Part shown: positions 10,487-20,399 of the stretch, in pieces
How positions within the stretch are numbered: the first letter of the stretch is position 1
Layout of the letters: each line of letters opens with the position of its first letter
Assembly: GCF_000298075.1 (NCBI RefSeq)
Contig: NZ_JH815593.1
Location: 1,132,597-1,196,596, forward strand
Source of the DNA: Staphylococcus massiliensis CCUG 55927
GTDB taxonomy: Bacteria > Bacillota > Bacilli > Staphylococcales > Staphylococcaceae
Reading direction: 5' to 3'
DNA: 64,000 nt
Position numbers and translations under genes: made by a program
The notes under the pieces: generated by a model
Told to the model about the DNA's origin: nothing
What the model saw: only the letters and a program-made list of their open reading frames with translations
Database searches by the model: none

Positions 10487-10508
10487 TAAAAATTAGTAAT
10501 TATTTGAA

Positions 10509-11486
10509 TTAGTGAATATAGTTATAAGCACCAGTATTTGATACGTTACGGTAGCTCTTAACACCTACACCATTCCAGTTCATTTCTGAAACTTGGATAG
10601 ATCCATCCGCATTAATTGCTTCTACAACACCAACGTGACCATAAGCACCATTACCACTTTGGAAGATAGCGCCTACACTTGGTGTATTGTTAACAGTGTA
10701 ACCATTAGAACGTGCTGCACTCGCCCAGTTATTAGCATTGCCCCATAAAGAACCAACGCCTTTACCTAATTGTTGACGACGTTCAAATGCATAGTACGTA
10801 CATTGACCCCAGTTATATAAATTACTTCCTGAAAATGATTGTGGAGCAGTGTATGTTTGACTTGCAGGTTGGCTATAAGATTGTGTTTGATTGTAACTTA
10901 CATGTGATACTGATGGCGCATTAGTTGGCGCAGCAACTTGATAGTCACCATTGTAGTTAACTTCATTAGTAGCTACAGGTACGTAAGCTTCGTTTTTAAC
11001 TTCTTGATTTTGAGCATACGTATTAGCTTGAACTTGTACGTTCTCAACGTTTGAAGTAGAAACTTCATTATAAGTTGTTTCATAATTTGGCGTTACAGGT
11101 GTAGCAAGTTGATTAATATGTTGTGCACCTTTTTCAGATACTGCTAATAATTCTCCAGGATAAATTGTTGTATCGTTTAATTGGTTCCATTCAAGTAGCG
11201 TTTGAACAGAAACGTTATATGTTTGGCTGATCTTTTGTAATGAATCGCCTTCTTTAACGATTACGATATCTTGATCAGGTACCGCGATTGTAGCGTTTTT
11301 CTCTATGTATGTACCATTTAATTGATTTAATGCTTGAATTTCATCTGATGTAGTGGCAAATAAGTTAGCAATTTCGTCTAATTGCATATCTTGATTAGTA
11401 GTAAATTGTTGAGCTGCGTCCGCTTCGTTTGCAATAAATGTTGATAGTGCTGTAGTTGCGATTGCTGAGTAAATAACCTTTTTCAT
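10509..11486 (-). CDS. Secreted LysM-CHAP peptidoglycan hydrolase (SsaA-like)
   Basis: A 325-residue secreted wall hydrolase. It has a signal peptide ending near ANEADA-A, two LysM peptidoglycan-binding modules (about residues 28-70 and 72-116), a Gln/Asn/Ser/Thr/Tyr-rich linker, and a C-terminal CHAP amidase/endopeptidase domain (about 218-325). The catalytic Cys is in WGQCTYYAF and the His in YGHVGVVE. The ATG at 11486 lies seven bases after AGGAGG; an in-frame upstream extension to 11540 has no signal-peptide character and is rejected. A WalR-type box lies just upstream, fitting the control of SsaA-like hydrolases by WalKR. The position next to prfB matches the LysM/SsaA-like gene of S. 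aureus. Confidence 0.9.
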   Translation of the reverse strand: MKKVIYSAIATTALSTFIANEADAAQQFTTNQDMQLDEIANLFATTSDEIQALNQLNGTYIEKNATIAVPDQDIVIVKEGDSLQKISQTYNVSVQTLLEWNQLNDTTIYPGELLAVSEKGAQHINQLATPVTPNYETTYNEVSTSNVENVQVQANTYAQNQEVKNEAYVPVATNEVNYNGDYQVAAPTNAPSVSHVSYNQTQSYSQPASQTYTAPQSFSGSNLYNWGQCTYYAFERRQQLGKGVGSLWGNANNWASAARSNGYTVNNTPSVGAIFQSGNGAYGHVGVVEAINADGSIQVSEMNWNGVGVKSYRNVSNTGAYNYIH

Positions 11487-11530
11487 ATTGAAATCCTCCT
11501 GATAACATTTACTTTTTTTCGACAAGACAA

Positions 11531-11579
11531 AGTATAGCATAATGAATTGTACAATTTATTAATGTAATACACATGTAAT
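11531..11579 (-). promoter_or_regulatory. Promoter with WalR-type box for the LysM-CHAP gene
   Basis: TGTAAT-ACACA-TGTAAT at 11563-11579 (plus-strand reading) is an exact match to the WalR consensus TGTWAH-N5-TGTWAH. It sits just upstream of a promoter reading on the minus strand with -10 TATACT (11531-11536, preceded by TGC) and a poor -35, as expected of an activated promoter. The ATG is about 45 bases downstream of the -10. Confidence 0.7.
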
Positions 11580-11664
11580 ATAAACGTCATTAGATGGTAC
11601 AATATTTATAAAATAGTGGTTATATGAAATAATATATGTAATATACCTAAATATATTTTCTCAT

Positions 11665-11717
11665 TAAAAAAGCAACTGACCTAACGAAAGTGTTTACTTT
11701 CGCTATTTCAGTTGCTT
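11665..11717 (-). terminator. Terminator of prfB
   Basis: Arms AGCAACTGA (11671-11679) and TCAGTTGCT (11708-11716), with an inner CGAAAG/CTTTCG stem, followed on the minus strand by TTTTTTAAT. It lies just past the prfB stop. Confidence 0.9.
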
Positions 11718-11734
11718 AAGTTAATTCTCATATC

Positions 11735-12869
11735 TTATAACGTTGTTTCCTCGTCCTCTTGGCCAAGGTCCATTTGGCTTCTTAAATAAGCATTAATAAA
11801 CGGACCAATATCACCGTCCATCACTTTAGACGTATTACCCGTTTCTTCATTCGTACGGTGATCCTTAACCATTGAATAAGGATGGAACACATAAGAACGG
11901 ATTTGGCTACCCCATCCTATTTCTTTTTGTTCACCTCTAATAGCTGCTAATTCACTTTCTTGACGTTCGATTTCTTGTTGATATAACTTAGATTTCAACA
12001 TTTTCATAGCAGCTTCACGATTTTTAATTTGGGAACGCTCATTTTGGTTATTTACAACAATACCTGATGGATGGTGTGTAATACGGATTGCTGACTCTGT
12101 TTTATTAATGTGCTGTCCGCCTGCACCAGAAGCTCTGAACGTATCTACCGTAATGTCATCTGGATTGATATCGATTTCAATTTCATCATTATTAAATTCA
12201 GGTATCACATCACATGAAGCAAATGACGTATGACGACGACCTGAGGAATCGAATGGCGAAATACGCACAAGGCGATGGACACCTTTTTCGGCTTTAAGGT
12301 AACCGTATGCATTATGTCCTTTGATAATCATTGTGACACTTTTAACGCCCGCTTCATCACCTGGTAAGTAATCTGTGACTTCTACCTTAAATCCAGCATC
12401 CTCAGCATATCTTTGGTACATACGAAGTAACATACTTGTCCAGTCCTGTGATTCAGTACCGCCTGCACCAGGATGCAATTCTAAAATCGCGTTATTCGCA
12501 TCATGTTCACCATTTAATAACAATTGAAGTTCAAAATCATCTATTTTGTCATCTAAAGCGACTACTGATTCTTCTAAATCATCTTTCATATCTTCATCAT
12601 ATTCTTCTTGAAGCAATTCATAAGTCGCATCTAAATCTTCAATTTCATTATTTAAATCATGATACGCATTTACAACAGACTTTAACGCATTATTTTTATC
12701 AATGATTTCTTGAGCTTTTTGTTGGTTATCCCAAAAGTCAGGCTCAGCCATCATTTCTTCATATTCTTCTATATTTGTCTCTTTGTTTTCTAAGTCAAAG
12801 AGACCCCCTTAATTTTTCAAGTTGATTGCTATGTTTATCGATATTACGTTTAATTTCGGATAATTCCAT
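11735..12869 (-). CDS. prfB: Peptide chain release factor 2, programmed +1 frameshift
   Basis: RF2 ends translation at UGA and UAA. The first 24 codons (ATG at 12869, behind AAAGGAGCG) read to an in-frame TGA at 12795-12797. A +1 shift at CTT-TGA-C, preceded by the internal Shine-Dalgarno AGGGGG, continues into the main frame: complement(join(11735..12796,12798..12869)), 377 residues. This is the classical RF2 autoregulatory frameshift: low RF2 slows termination at UGA and promotes the shift. The RF2 anticodon-like motif [15 protein letters not shown] and the catalytic GGQ loop ([13 protein letters not shown]) are intact. It lies directly downstream of secA, although a terminator separates the two. 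Confidence 0.96.
12794..12808 (-). promoter_or_regulatory. RF2 +1 programmed frameshift site
   Basis: Minus-strand reading AGG-GGG-TCT-CTT-TGA-C. The in-frame TGA (12797-12795) follows codon 24 (CTT), with a Shine-Dalgarno-like AGGGGG a few bases upstream. This matches the conserved prfB recoding signal and explains why the main prfB frame has no start of its own at the expected N-terminus. Confidence 0.95.
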
Positions 12870-12907
12870 AAAATCGCTCCTTTATAACTAACATACTTTT
12901 TAATAGT

Positions 12908-12956
12908 AAAAAAAGGGCAGCGCAAATGTCAAGTTAACATTTGCATACTGCCCTTT
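12908..12956 (-). terminator. Terminator of secA
   Basis: AGGGCAG..GCAAATGT pairs with ACATTTGC..CTGCCCT, followed on the minus strand by TTTTTTT. It lies between the secA stop and the prfB start, so prfB is either fed by read-through or has its own promoter in the short remaining gap. Confidence 0.92.
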
Positions 12957-12963
12957 TAACGCA

Positions 12964-15495
12964 TTATTGACCATGACAGTTCTTATATTTCTTACCACTA
13001 CCACAAGGACATGGTTCATTACGGCCAACATCTTCATCTTTAACAAATGGCTTAGATTTTACTTTCTCTTTACCATCTTCGCTTGATAAATGTTTACCTT
13101 CGCCTAGGTCTTCATTTTTCTCACGTTTTACATCATCTTCTACAGTGACTACTGATTTTAAGATATATTTCGTTACGTCTTCTTCAATACCTTGCATCAT
13201 GCTATCAAATAAGTTGTGACCTTCGTTTTGATAGTCACGAAGCGGATTTTGTTGACCATAAGAACGTAAATGGATACCTTGACGTAATTGATCCATTGTA
13301 TCAATGTGATCTGTCCATCTTGCATCAATAGAACGTAGTAAAATCATACGTTCGAATTCTTCCATACGTTCGTCAACATTTTCTTTTTGGTGCTGATAGG
13401 CCTTTTCAACTTTAGCCCACACAATATCAAAGATATCTTCGCTGTCACGACCTTTGATCTCATCAACTGTTAAATCACCTTCACTTAGGAAGATGTCATT
13501 CACGTAGTTGATAAATGGTTCGTAATCTTGGCTATCGTCGTCATCGTTAATGTAATAACGGATGGCTCTATCAAGCGTTGAACGCATCATAGTGTCAACT
13601 AAATCAGAGCTTGAAGGCTCATCTATAATACGGTTACGTTCTGCATAAATAATTTCACGTTGCTTACGTAAAACTTCGTCGTATTCAAGAATACGTTTAC
13701 GTGCGTCAAAGTTGTTACCTTCAACACGTTTTTGAGCAGATTCTACTGCACGAGATACCATTTTAGATTCGATTGGTGTTGAATCGTCCATACCAAGACG
13801 GTTCATCATCGTTTGCATACGATCTGATCCGAAGCGAACCATTAACTCATCTTGTAAAGATAAGTAGAAACGACTGTCACCTTTATCACCTTGACGACCA
13901 GAACGACCACGTAGCTGATCATCGATACGACGTGATTCGTGACGCTCAGTACCGATTACAGCAAGACCGCCTAAATCTTCTACGCCTTCACCAAGTTTAA
14001 TGTCGGTTCCACGACCGGCCATGTTTGTCGCGATTGTAACGGCACCTTTTTGACCCGCATTCATGATAATTTCCGCTTCATGTTCGTGGTTCTTAGCGTT
14101 TAAGACATTATGTCTAACGCCACGTCGTTTTAAAAGGTTTGAAATGTATTCACTTGTTTCAACCGCTACAGTACCTAGAAGTACGGGCTGACCTTTACGA
14201 TACTTTTCAATAACTTCTTCAACAACTGCATCAAACTTACCTTTTTGACTCACATAAATTTTATCTGAGTTATCGATACGTTGAACAGGACGGTTCGTTG
14301 GAATTTGTGTAACCGTCATATTATAAATATTACGGAACTCTTCTTCTTCCGTCTTCGCAGTACCTGTCATACCAGCTAGTTTATTGTACATTCTGAAGTA
14401 GTTTTGGAATGTAATCGAAGCCATCGTTTTAGATTCATTTTGAATTTGAACGCCTTCTTTAGCTTCAATTGCTTGGTGTAACCCTTCTGAAAAGCGTCGA
14501 CCTGGCATTGTACGACCAGTGAATTGGTCTACGATTAAAACTTCACCTTGATGAATCATATAGTCAACGTCACGTTGCATTGTGTAATGTGCACGTAAAG
14601 CAAGACTGATATGGTGAATGATATCAACATGTTTCACGTCGTATAAGTTATCGATTTTAAACATGTTTTCTGCTTTATCGATACCTTGTTCAGTTAACTG
14701 AACAGATTTCGTCTTTTCATCATAGTGATAGTCATCGTCTTTTTTAAGCATTTTAACGAATACGTTCGCTTGCGTATAAAGTGTTGTCGATTTTTCAGCT
14801 TCACCTGAAATAATTAATGGTGTACGCGCTTCGTCGATTAAGATAGAGTCAACCTCATCAATGATGGCAAAGTGAAGCGGTCTCATAACACGGTCTTCTT
14901 TATAATTCACCATGTTGTCACGTAAGTAATCGAAACCTAACTCGTTGTTCGTACTATACGTGATGTCTTGATTATAAGCTTCTCTTTTTTCAGTTGTGTT
15001 TAAACTATTAAGGTTAAGCCCAACTGTTAAGCCTAAGAAGTTATAAAGTTCAGCCATCTCTTCACTTTGAACACTAGATAAGTATTCATTGACCGTGATA
15101 ACGTGAACACCACGTCCAGCTAATGCGTTTAAGTATACAGGCATAGTAGCTGTTAACGTTTTACCTTCACCCGTTCTCATCTCAGCAATATCACCTTTAT
15201 GAATGGCAATACCACCCATAACTTGTACGCGATATGGTGACATATTAAATACACGTTTAGCACCTTCACGTACTAACGCAAATGCTTCCGGTAAGATTCG
15301 ATCTAATTCTTTATCTTGTTTTGAAACACTTTCAATCGCTTGAATTTTGTCTTGGAATTCTCTTGTTTTATTTCTAATATCGTCATCTGACAAGCGCTCG
15401 ATTTCTGGTTCTAAGTCGAGTACTTTATCAGCTAGTTTACCGAGGCGTTTTATTTCTCTATTATTGCCGTCAACAATTTTCGATAAAAAACCCAT
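12964..15495 (-). CDS. secA: Preprotein translocase ATPase SecA
   Basis: The 843-residue motor ATPase that drives proteins through SecYEG. Walker A is MRTGEGKT (residues 106-113), Walker B and flank [16 protein letters not shown], and the second helicase half has [10 protein letters not shown] and [11 protein letters not shown]. The C-terminus is the zinc-binding SEC-C motif ([13 protein letters not shown]). Length is normal for the family. The ATG follows AAGGAGCG. With hpf upstream and prfB downstream, the order is that of other staphylococci. Confidence 0.98.
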   Translation of the reverse strand: MGFLSKIVDGNNREIKRLGKLADKVLDLEPEIERLSDDDIRNKTREFQDKIQAIESVSKQDKELDRILPEAFALVREGAKRVFNMSPYRVQVMGGIAIHKGDIAEMRTGEGKTLTATMPVYLNALAGRGVHVITVNEYLSSVQSEEMAELYNFLGLTVGLNLNSLNTTEKREAYNQDITYSTNNELGFDYLRDNMVNYKEDRVMRPLHFAIIDEVDSILIDEARTPLIISGEAEKSTTLYTQANVFVKMLKKDDDYHYDEKTKSVQLTEQGIDKAENMFKIDNLYDVKHVDIIHHISLALRAHYTMQRDVDYMIHQGEVLIVDQFTGRTMPGRRFSEGLHQAIEAKEGVQIQNESKTMASITFQNYFRMYNKLAGMTGTAKTEEEEFRNIYNMTVTQIPTNRPVQRIDNSDKIYVSQKGKFDAVVEEVIEKYRKGQPVLLGTVAVETSEYISNLLKRRGVRHNVLNAKNHEHEAEIIMNAGQKGAVTIATNMAGRGTDIKLGEGVEDLGGLAVIGTERHESRRIDDQLRGRSGRQGDKGDSRFYLSLQDELMVRFGSDRMQTMMNRLGMDDSTPIESKMVSRAVESAQKRVEGNNFDARKRILEYDEVLRKQREIIYAERNRIIDEPSSSDLVDTMMRSTLDRAIRYYINDDDDSQDYEPFINYVNDIFLSEGDLTVDEIKGRDSEDIFDIVWAKVEKAYQHQKENVDERMEEFERMILLRSIDARWTDHIDTMDQLRQGIHLRSYGQQNPLRDYQNEGHNLFDSMMQGIEEDVTKYILKSVVTVEDDVKREKNEDLGEGKHLSSEDGKEKVKSKPFVKDEDVGRNEPCPCGSGKKYKNCHGQ

Positions 15496-15713
15496 TCTGT
15501 TCGCTCCTTTTTAGCATAAAAACTGTTTGGCTTACAACAAATCATCATATCATATATTTTATTTACGATGCGTTTCGTTCGATTTAATTGATATAAATGA
15601 GATGATTTCTTCACACTATATTAGTGTAAGTCATATTGTTCATTAATTCTAATATATCACCTTAACGTGAATTTAGTGTTAATTTTCCCCACCTTGAAAA
15701 GCCCTTTAGATAC

Positions 15714-15753
15714 AAAATGAGACTGAAACAAAGTCGATTGCTTCAGTCTCATA
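15714..15753 (-). terminator. Terminator of hpf
   Basis: ATGAGACTGAA (15718-15728) pairs with TTCAGTCTCAT (15742-15752), with TTTTGT following on the minus strand. The remaining 220 bases up to secA hold no ORF and should contain the secA promoter. Confidence 0.85.
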
Positions 15754-15769
15754 AATTATAATTTAAGTG

Positions 15770-16330
15770 TTATGATTTAGTTTGAATTAAACCATACTTT
15801 CCATCTTTACGTTTATAAACAATACTTGTTCCTTCAGTATCTCTGTCATTAAATACAAAGAAATCATGACCTAACAAATTCATTTGAAGAACTGCTTCTT
15901 CAGAATCCATCGGTTTTAATGCAAATTCTTTAGATTTAATTATCTCGATATCTGGTTCATTTTGTTGTTCTTCTTCAGTTGTATTCTCAACAACAGGTGT
16001 GAATAAATCTTCTTTGTTACCTTTAGCACGATGCTTGCGGTTTACTTTAGTTTTATATTTACGAACTTGTCTTTCAAGCTTATTATTAATTAAATCAATA
16101 CCCGCATATAAATCATCGTGTCGTTCTTCTGCACGAAGCGTTACATTTTTTAACGGAATTGTTACTTCAATTTTAGTACTAGAGTTTTGATACGTTTTAA
16201 CTTTCACGTGCGCTGTCACGTTTGGCACGTTTGTAAAGTAACGTTCTAACTTGCCAACTTTCTCCTCGATATAATTTCTGATGGCATCTGTAATAGTGAG
16301 GTTGTCGCCATGAATTTCAAATTTAATCAT
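15770..16330 (-). CDS. hpf: Long-form ribosome hibernation promoting factor
   Basis: A 186-residue long HPF that dimerises 70S ribosomes into inactive 100S particles in slow growth. The N-terminal S30AE fold (about residues 1-100, from [14 protein letters not shown]) binds the decoding region. A variable acidic linker (about 110-130) leads to the C-terminal dimerisation domain (about 133-186, with [24 protein letters not shown]). The length identifies the long form. It lies between comFC and secA and has its own promoter inside the end of comFC. Confidence 0.96.
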   Translation of the reverse strand: MIKFEIHGDNLTITDAIRNYIEEKVGKLERYFTNVPNVTAHVKVKTYQNSSTKIEVTIPLKNVTLRAEERHDDLYAGIDLINNKLERQVRKYKTKVNRKHRAKGNKEDLFTPVVENTTEEEQQNEPDIEIIKSKEFALKPMDSEEAVLQMNLLGHDFFVFNDRDTEGTSIVYKRKDGKYGLIQTKS

Positions 16331-16387
16331 AGTGATCTACTCCTTTCAACCTCTATTTTTTATTTTTTTATTCTATTCCTTACTTAT

Positions 16388-16415
16388 ATTTTACCACTTT
16401 TCTAAGACCGTGCAA
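16388..16415 (-). promoter_or_regulatory. Sigma-A-type promoter of hpf
   Basis: Minus-strand TTGCAC (16410-16415), 16 bases, TAAAAT (16388-16393), about 58 bases upstream of the hpf ATG and overlapping the last codons of comFC. This would allow hpf transcription independent of the competence operon. Confidence 0.55.
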
Positions 16416-17070
16416 ACGTTAACACTCTGATTTTTCTAACTTTTCTAAAAAATAATAATTCCGCTGCATGGTGCACGGTTAGCCCTGTTGTATAAATATC
16501 ATCTATGAGTAAAATCTCTTTATTTTCAAGGTCATAACCCCTATCAACCAAAAGGAATGGGTTGTCACTTTTCGCACGCTCTCTTTTAGTTAAATTGGAT
16601 TGTTTCGCTCTGACTTTAGCCTCTAAAATGGGATGAAATGGTATCTGCTTCGCTTTAAGTATTTCACCAATATGATCAAAACGTCTCATTAATTTCTTTT
16701 CATGCGGTGACGGAATCGGTACAAGATAATCATAGCGCCCTAATTGAGGCATAATCTCCGCAAACACGTGACTTAAAGCAATATCAAGGTGAAATTTATA
16801 CTGAACGATAGTACTTTTCATAAGCCCTTGATAATCAGCAACTGTCACGACTTGATCGACCAATCGAAACCGTTGTTCTAGCCACTTACAATCTAAGCAC
16901 ACAGCTTCATTAGGACCAAGTTTCTTCAAACATCGCGCGCACCGCTTCACCGACTCAAACTGTTTAATTTGAGTTAAACACTTTTCACATATGACGTCAG
17001 GTTTTTTATAGAAATTATTAATTGTTAAAGGTGCGTGTATCACTTCAAAGCAAATTAAACATCTACGCAT
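16402..17070 (-). CDS. comFC: Late competence protein ComFC
   Basis: A 222-residue phosphoribosyltransferase-fold protein of the ComFC/GntX family, needed for DNA uptake together with ComFA. An N-terminal zinc-binding region has paired cysteines (CLIC near residue 4, CEKC near 30, CARC near 43, CLDC near 57). The PRPP-type loop is LLIDDIYTTGLT near residues 187-198. It overlaps the 3' end of comFA by eight bases, so the two form an operon. In staphylococci such genes are normally silent outside SigH-driven competence. Confidence 0.93.
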   Translation of the reverse strand: MRRCLICFEVIHAPLTINNFYKKPDVICEKCLTQIKQFESVKRCARCLKKLGPNEAVCLDCKWLEQRFRLVDQVVTVADYQGLMKSTIVQYKFHLDIALSHVFAEIMPQLGRYDYLVPIPSPHEKKLMRRFDHIGEILKAKQIPFHPILEAKVRAKQSNLTKRERAKSDNPFLLVDRGYDLENKEILLIDDIYTTGLTVHHAAELLFFRKVRKIRVLTFARS

Positions 17071-18361
17071 CTATCCAACCTCTTTCGATACCTAAGCGAT
17101 TCATCGACTTAATCATGCGTGAAGCTTTCAACATACTTAAACTGATCCCCTCATGTAGGAAAAGCACTAAGCCAGTAGGCATTTCTTTCTTACGCCCTAC
17201 GCGTCCCGCAATTTGAACGAGCGCATTAGCTTGAAACAAATGGCTATCAACTACGATGACGTCTAAGCTAGCCATCGTAAACCCGCGTTCTAATATTGTT
17301 GTTGTAAATACCACTGAGTGTTCACCCCGTCTTAAGGCTTCTACTTTGTCATGTCTGAGTGCATCTTCACTAAAGACAGTAATTAACCCTTTGATGTGCG
17401 GTTTATAATGTACATAAGTATCTTCCATACGACGAATATGATTAAAGAATACGAGCGTATAGCGATTCTTACGTACTTGTTCCTTTAAAATGTGTAATAG
17501 TTTAGATTGACACTTAGACGTATTGAGCTTGAAATATTGATATTGAGGTACCGGTAATCGTTTACGATGGAACCTTGCTGGCAAGGTGATAATTTGATTA
17601 TTTTTAAATGAACGCAATAATTTTTTAGGTGGTGTCGCTGTCATTAAGAGGTGCGAATGTGTGGCCTTTGAAGCGTAAATGAGACTTTGTTGAAGCGACT
17701 TATCCATAGATAAAGGGAACGCATCCACTTCATCGACAAAAATGACGTCAAAGTGTGACTTGAAACGAAATAACTGATGGATGGTTGATATGACAAAGTG
17801 CCCATTAAACACTTGTTTGTGACCTTGATAAAGCACGTCAATTTGCTCATTTTTAAAAGCTTCTTTAATTCGTAACGCTACCTCAATCACAACGTCTACA
17901 CGAGGTGAGACGACTGCTACATTCAACCCTAGTTGTCGTGCATACTTAATACCTTCAAATATCATCTCAGTCTTGCCTGCACCCGTAACGGCATATAATA
18001 AGAGACTCTCCATAGATGCGATGGCCTTTACGATTTGAGCACTCGCATAACTTTGTTGTTCTGATAAATTAAATGGTAGATGGTATGCGCCATCTGTCGC
18101 GGCCTGCTCCGACTTTATATAAAACACGTCTTGATCAGATTCCATCTTGCCAAGTTGAATACAATTTCGGCAATAAGTAACGCTTTCTTCGTTAAGATAA
18201 GGTTGATATGTATAAAAATGATGTGACTGTGTTGAATGACATTGTGCACATCTATAATGACCGTCGCTTAAACGAACGCCTCTGACCGTTTGTTCAATTA
18301 CTTCATTTGTTAAAATATGGTGATCCTTCACTAGTCTGCCGTAATATTTAATACGCCTCAC
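17063..18361 (-). CDS. comFA: Late competence DNA helicase ComFA
   Basis: A 432-residue superfamily 2 ATPase thought to drive single-stranded DNA import during transformation. An N-terminal zinc-binding site (CAQC near residue 38, CRNC near 64) precedes Walker A AVTGAGKTEM (about 123-132), the DEVD box (FVDEVDAFP), motif III MTATPP and the C-terminal helicase motif VQIAGRVGRK. The GTG start at 18361 is eight bases after AAGGG. The following comFC overlaps it. It is slightly shorter than Bacillus ComFA and nothing looks broken. Confidence 0.94.
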   Translation of the reverse strand: MRRIKYYGRLVKDHHILTNEVIEQTVRGVRLSDGHYRCAQCHSTQSHHFYTYQPYLNEESVTYCRNCIQLGKMESDQDVFYIKSEQAATDGAYHLPFNLSEQQSYASAQIVKAIASMESLLLYAVTGAGKTEMIFEGIKYARQLGLNVAVVSPRVDVVIEVALRIKEAFKNEQIDVLYQGHKQVFNGHFVISTIHQLFRFKSHFDVIFVDEVDAFPLSMDKSLQQSLIYASKATHSHLLMTATPPKKLLRSFKNNQIITLPARFHRKRLPVPQYQYFKLNTSKCQSKLLHILKEQVRKNRYTLVFFNHIRRMEDTYVHYKPHIKGLITVFSEDALRHDKVEALRRGEHSVVFTTTILERGFTMASLDVIVVDSHLFQANALVQIAGRVGRKKEMPTGLVLFLHEGISLSMLKASRMIKSMNRLGIERGWIDA

Positions 18362-18416
18362 CTCTATATCCCTTCATACATATATACGGATTGGCTTAAT
18401 CAATTACTCTTACAAA

Positions 18417-18457
18417 CAAAAAAGATTTGAAAATGAGCACGTCATCTCCAAATCTTC
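18417..18457 (-). terminator. Terminator of the DegV/FakB gene
   Basis: AAGATTTG (18422-18429) pairs with CAAATCTT (18449-18456), with TTTTTTG following on the minus strand. Confidence 0.85.
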
Positions 18458-18465
18458 ATCATTAT

Positions 18466-19326
18466 TTACATCTTAATTTTACGACCTATGTATCCAACAC
18501 CGATGCCGCCTGGCCCTAAGTGAGAAGCAACTACTGGCCCGAATTCTGAGAAGAGTACATCATAATCTGGAAACTCTTTTTTCATAGATTCATAAACTTC
18601 GTTACTTTCATCGACCTTATCGCCACCGATTACCAATAGCGTTTTATCTTCGGCATCTTTAATCTCTTCAGCCGCTTTACGCACCATCATTTTAAGTGCA
18701 CGCTTTTTCGTACGTACCTTTTCATTAGGTACGATTTTACCATCCTCAAAGCAAAGTAGTGGCTTCATTTTTAAAAGTGTTCCAATCCAAGCTTGAGCAT
18801 TTGAAATTCGGCCACTCTTTTGAAGGTATTTAAGGTCATCTACCACAATGTAAGCGCCAGTTTCTTCACGCATGCTTTCAAGTTCTTTTAAAATAGCATC
18901 CAGTTCTAAGCCTTGTTCGATGAGCTCGATGGCTTTTAAAACAAACACGCCTTCAGCAAACGCAGCAATCTTAGTATCAAATACATGAATGTTGATACCT
19001 TCGATCATGTCGTTTACTTGCATAGCTGTTTGAACGGTACCGCTAATGCCACTTGATAGATGAATCGAAATAACGTCTGTATAACCTTCGTCTTTAAGTT
19101 TTTCATACATATCGACAAGTGTTCCAATAGCAGGCTGACTCGTTCTAGGTGCAGTTTTAATATCTTTAAGCTTGTCGTAACACTGTTCTTTAGAAATTTC
19201 GACGAATTCTTTATAGCTTTCATTATCGTTTAACGTCACATATAAATGTGCAATCGGTATATGATACTTTTCAATTAAATCTTGTGGGATATAACTTGTA
19301 GAATCTGTCAGTACAGCGACTTTCAT
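18466..19326 (-). CDS. fakB1: DegV-family fatty-acid-binding protein, FakB1 position
   Basis: A 286-residue DegV-fold protein. FakB proteins present a bound fatty acid to the kinase FakA, which makes acyl-phosphate for phospholipid synthesis from exogenous fatty acids. Family marks are the N-terminus MKVAVLTDSTS, RTSQPAIG near residues 60-67, SSGISGT near 91-97, and the C-terminal GPGGIGVGYIGR. The gene lies next to comFA, where I recall S. aureus fakB1; the choice of fakB1 over fakB2 rests on that position. The ATG follows AGGAGG. It is transcribed divergently from yvyE. Confidence 0.85.
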   Translation of the reverse strand: MKVAVLTDSTSYIPQDLIEKYHIPIAHLYVTLNDNESYKEFVEISKEQCYDKLKDIKTAPRTSQPAIGTLVDMYEKLKDEGYTDVISIHLSSGISGTVQTAMQVNDMIEGINIHVFDTKIAAFAEGVFVLKAIELIEQGLELDAILKELESMREETGAYIVVDDLKYLQKSGRISNAQAWIGTLLKMKPLLCFEDGKIVPNEKVRTKKRALKMMVRKAAEEIKDAEDKTLLVIGGDKVDESNEVYESMKKEFPDYDVLFSEFGPVVASHLGPGGIGVGYIGRKIKM

Positions 19327-19455
19327 ATCTCATCCTCCTAGCTCATATAAATATATCATACCTTATATTATATATAATGATAATCGTTTTGAATATTTAA
19401 ATCTGTTATTTTGATGTGTATAATATAGTTAATACGAAGACAAAGGATGAACATT

Positions 19456-20094
19456 ATGAAAGATGATGTGATCACAATCAAATCTGAACATCAGTTTGAG
19501 ACAGTCATCAATAAATCGCGTTTTATCTGTTATATCAAACCCGTTCAAACTGAGGATGACGCCAAGGCTTTTATTCAATCCATTAAGAAAAAGCACCATG
19601 AGGCCACGCACAACTGCTCGTGCTACACAATTGGTGATACGATGAATATTCAAAAGGCTAATGACGACGGCGAACCAAGCGGGACTGCAGGCGTTCCAAT
19701 GCTTGAAGTTTTAAAGAAGAATGATATTCATAATACTGTAGCGGTCGTGACAAGATACTTTGGCGGTATTAAACTCGGCGGTGGCGGCTTAATTCGTGCT
19801 TATAGTGGCGCAGTACGTAATGCAGTGAATGATATTGGCCTCGTTGTGCTTAAAAACGCGATACCTATGACTGTAACTGTTAGCTATGATTTAACTGGTA
19901 AGTTAGAACATGAAATTCAATCTACGACTTTCATGTTAAAAGACACGACTTACACGGATAAGGTAAGTTACGATATTGATGTCATTGAGACTGAACGCGA
20001 TGACTTTATTGACTTCTTAAATCGACACACTCAAAGCAACTATGAACTACATGAAGGTGACGTTACGCGCTTACCGTTCGATTTAGAAAAATAG
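19456..20094 (+). CDS. yvyE: YigZ/YvyE (IMPACT) family protein
   Basis: A 212-residue member of the UPF0029/IMPACT family. The N-terminal Impact domain (about residues 15-120) has EATHNCSCYTIG, DDGEPSGTAGVPML and VVTRYFGGIKLGGGGLIRAY; a DUF1949 domain follows. Function is not firmly known; relatives are linked to translation regulation. The ATG at 19456 is used because AAAGGA lies eight bases upstream; the in-frame ATG at 19447 overlaps that ribosome binding site. No clear terminator follows, only the inverted-repeat element. Confidence 0.9.
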   Translation: MKDDVITIKSEHQFETVINKSRFICYIKPVQTEDDAKAFIQSIKKKHHEATHNCSCYTIGDTMNIQKANDDGEPSGTAGVPMLEVLKKNDIHNTVAVVTRYFGGIKLGGGGLIRAYSGAVRNAVNDIGLVVLKNAIPMTVTVSYDLTGKLEHEIQSTTFMLKDTTYTDKVSYDIDVIETERDDFIDFLNRHTQSNYELHEGDVTRLPFDLEK

Positions 20095-20103
20095 ACATAA
20101 ATT

Positions 20104-20385
20104 AAATTCGGTTGATTTTTATGTAGCTTGTAATTTAATTTCCTTTAACAGCATGCTTTCCTGGGACGTGGCTGGAGCCTGTAGTCTCCAGACTCACGCT
20201 ACTCCCCTAGGAGTCAGCTGTTAGGAATTATTACATATCTAAAAAAATGGTTGATTTGAAGAATTAGCAGTACGCAGAGACCAAAGGAATTTCAAGCGTG
20301 ATAGTATATTAGTGACGTCTTTTTAATTAAACTGTCCAATAACCAAGAAAGCTATGTAAAATTTAAGTTCTTACCAACCGAATTT
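20104..20385. repeat. IR-bounded segment containing inverted-repeat element copy 2
   Basis: A 282-bp non-coding segment bounded by a perfect 11-bp inverted repeat, AAATTCGGTTG (20104-20114) and CAACCGAATTT (20375-20385). It is flanked by an 11-bp direct repeat CATAAATTAAA (20096-20106 and 20392-20402) that overlaps the left arm by three bases. Inside, at 20137-20229, is the second copy of the hairpin core found at 1089-1247, in opposite orientation: CCTGGG/CCTAGG, CGTG/CACG and CTGGAG (20172-20177) with CTCCAG (20186-20191). No ORF is present. It resembles a MITE remnant, but that is inference. A lone AAATTCGGTTGAT also occurs at about 26774. Confidence 0.6.
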
Positions 20386-20399
20386 CTTAGGCATAAATT

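Noticed and set aside
12795-12797. prfB as a frameshifted pseudogene because of the in-frame TGA
   Set aside because: The stop lies in the conserved RF2 recoding site with its internal Shine-Dalgarno; both halves match RF2.
19429-19653. Minus-strand ORF opposite the start of yvyE
   Set aside because: Antisense to a conserved gene; composition explained by the yvyE codons.
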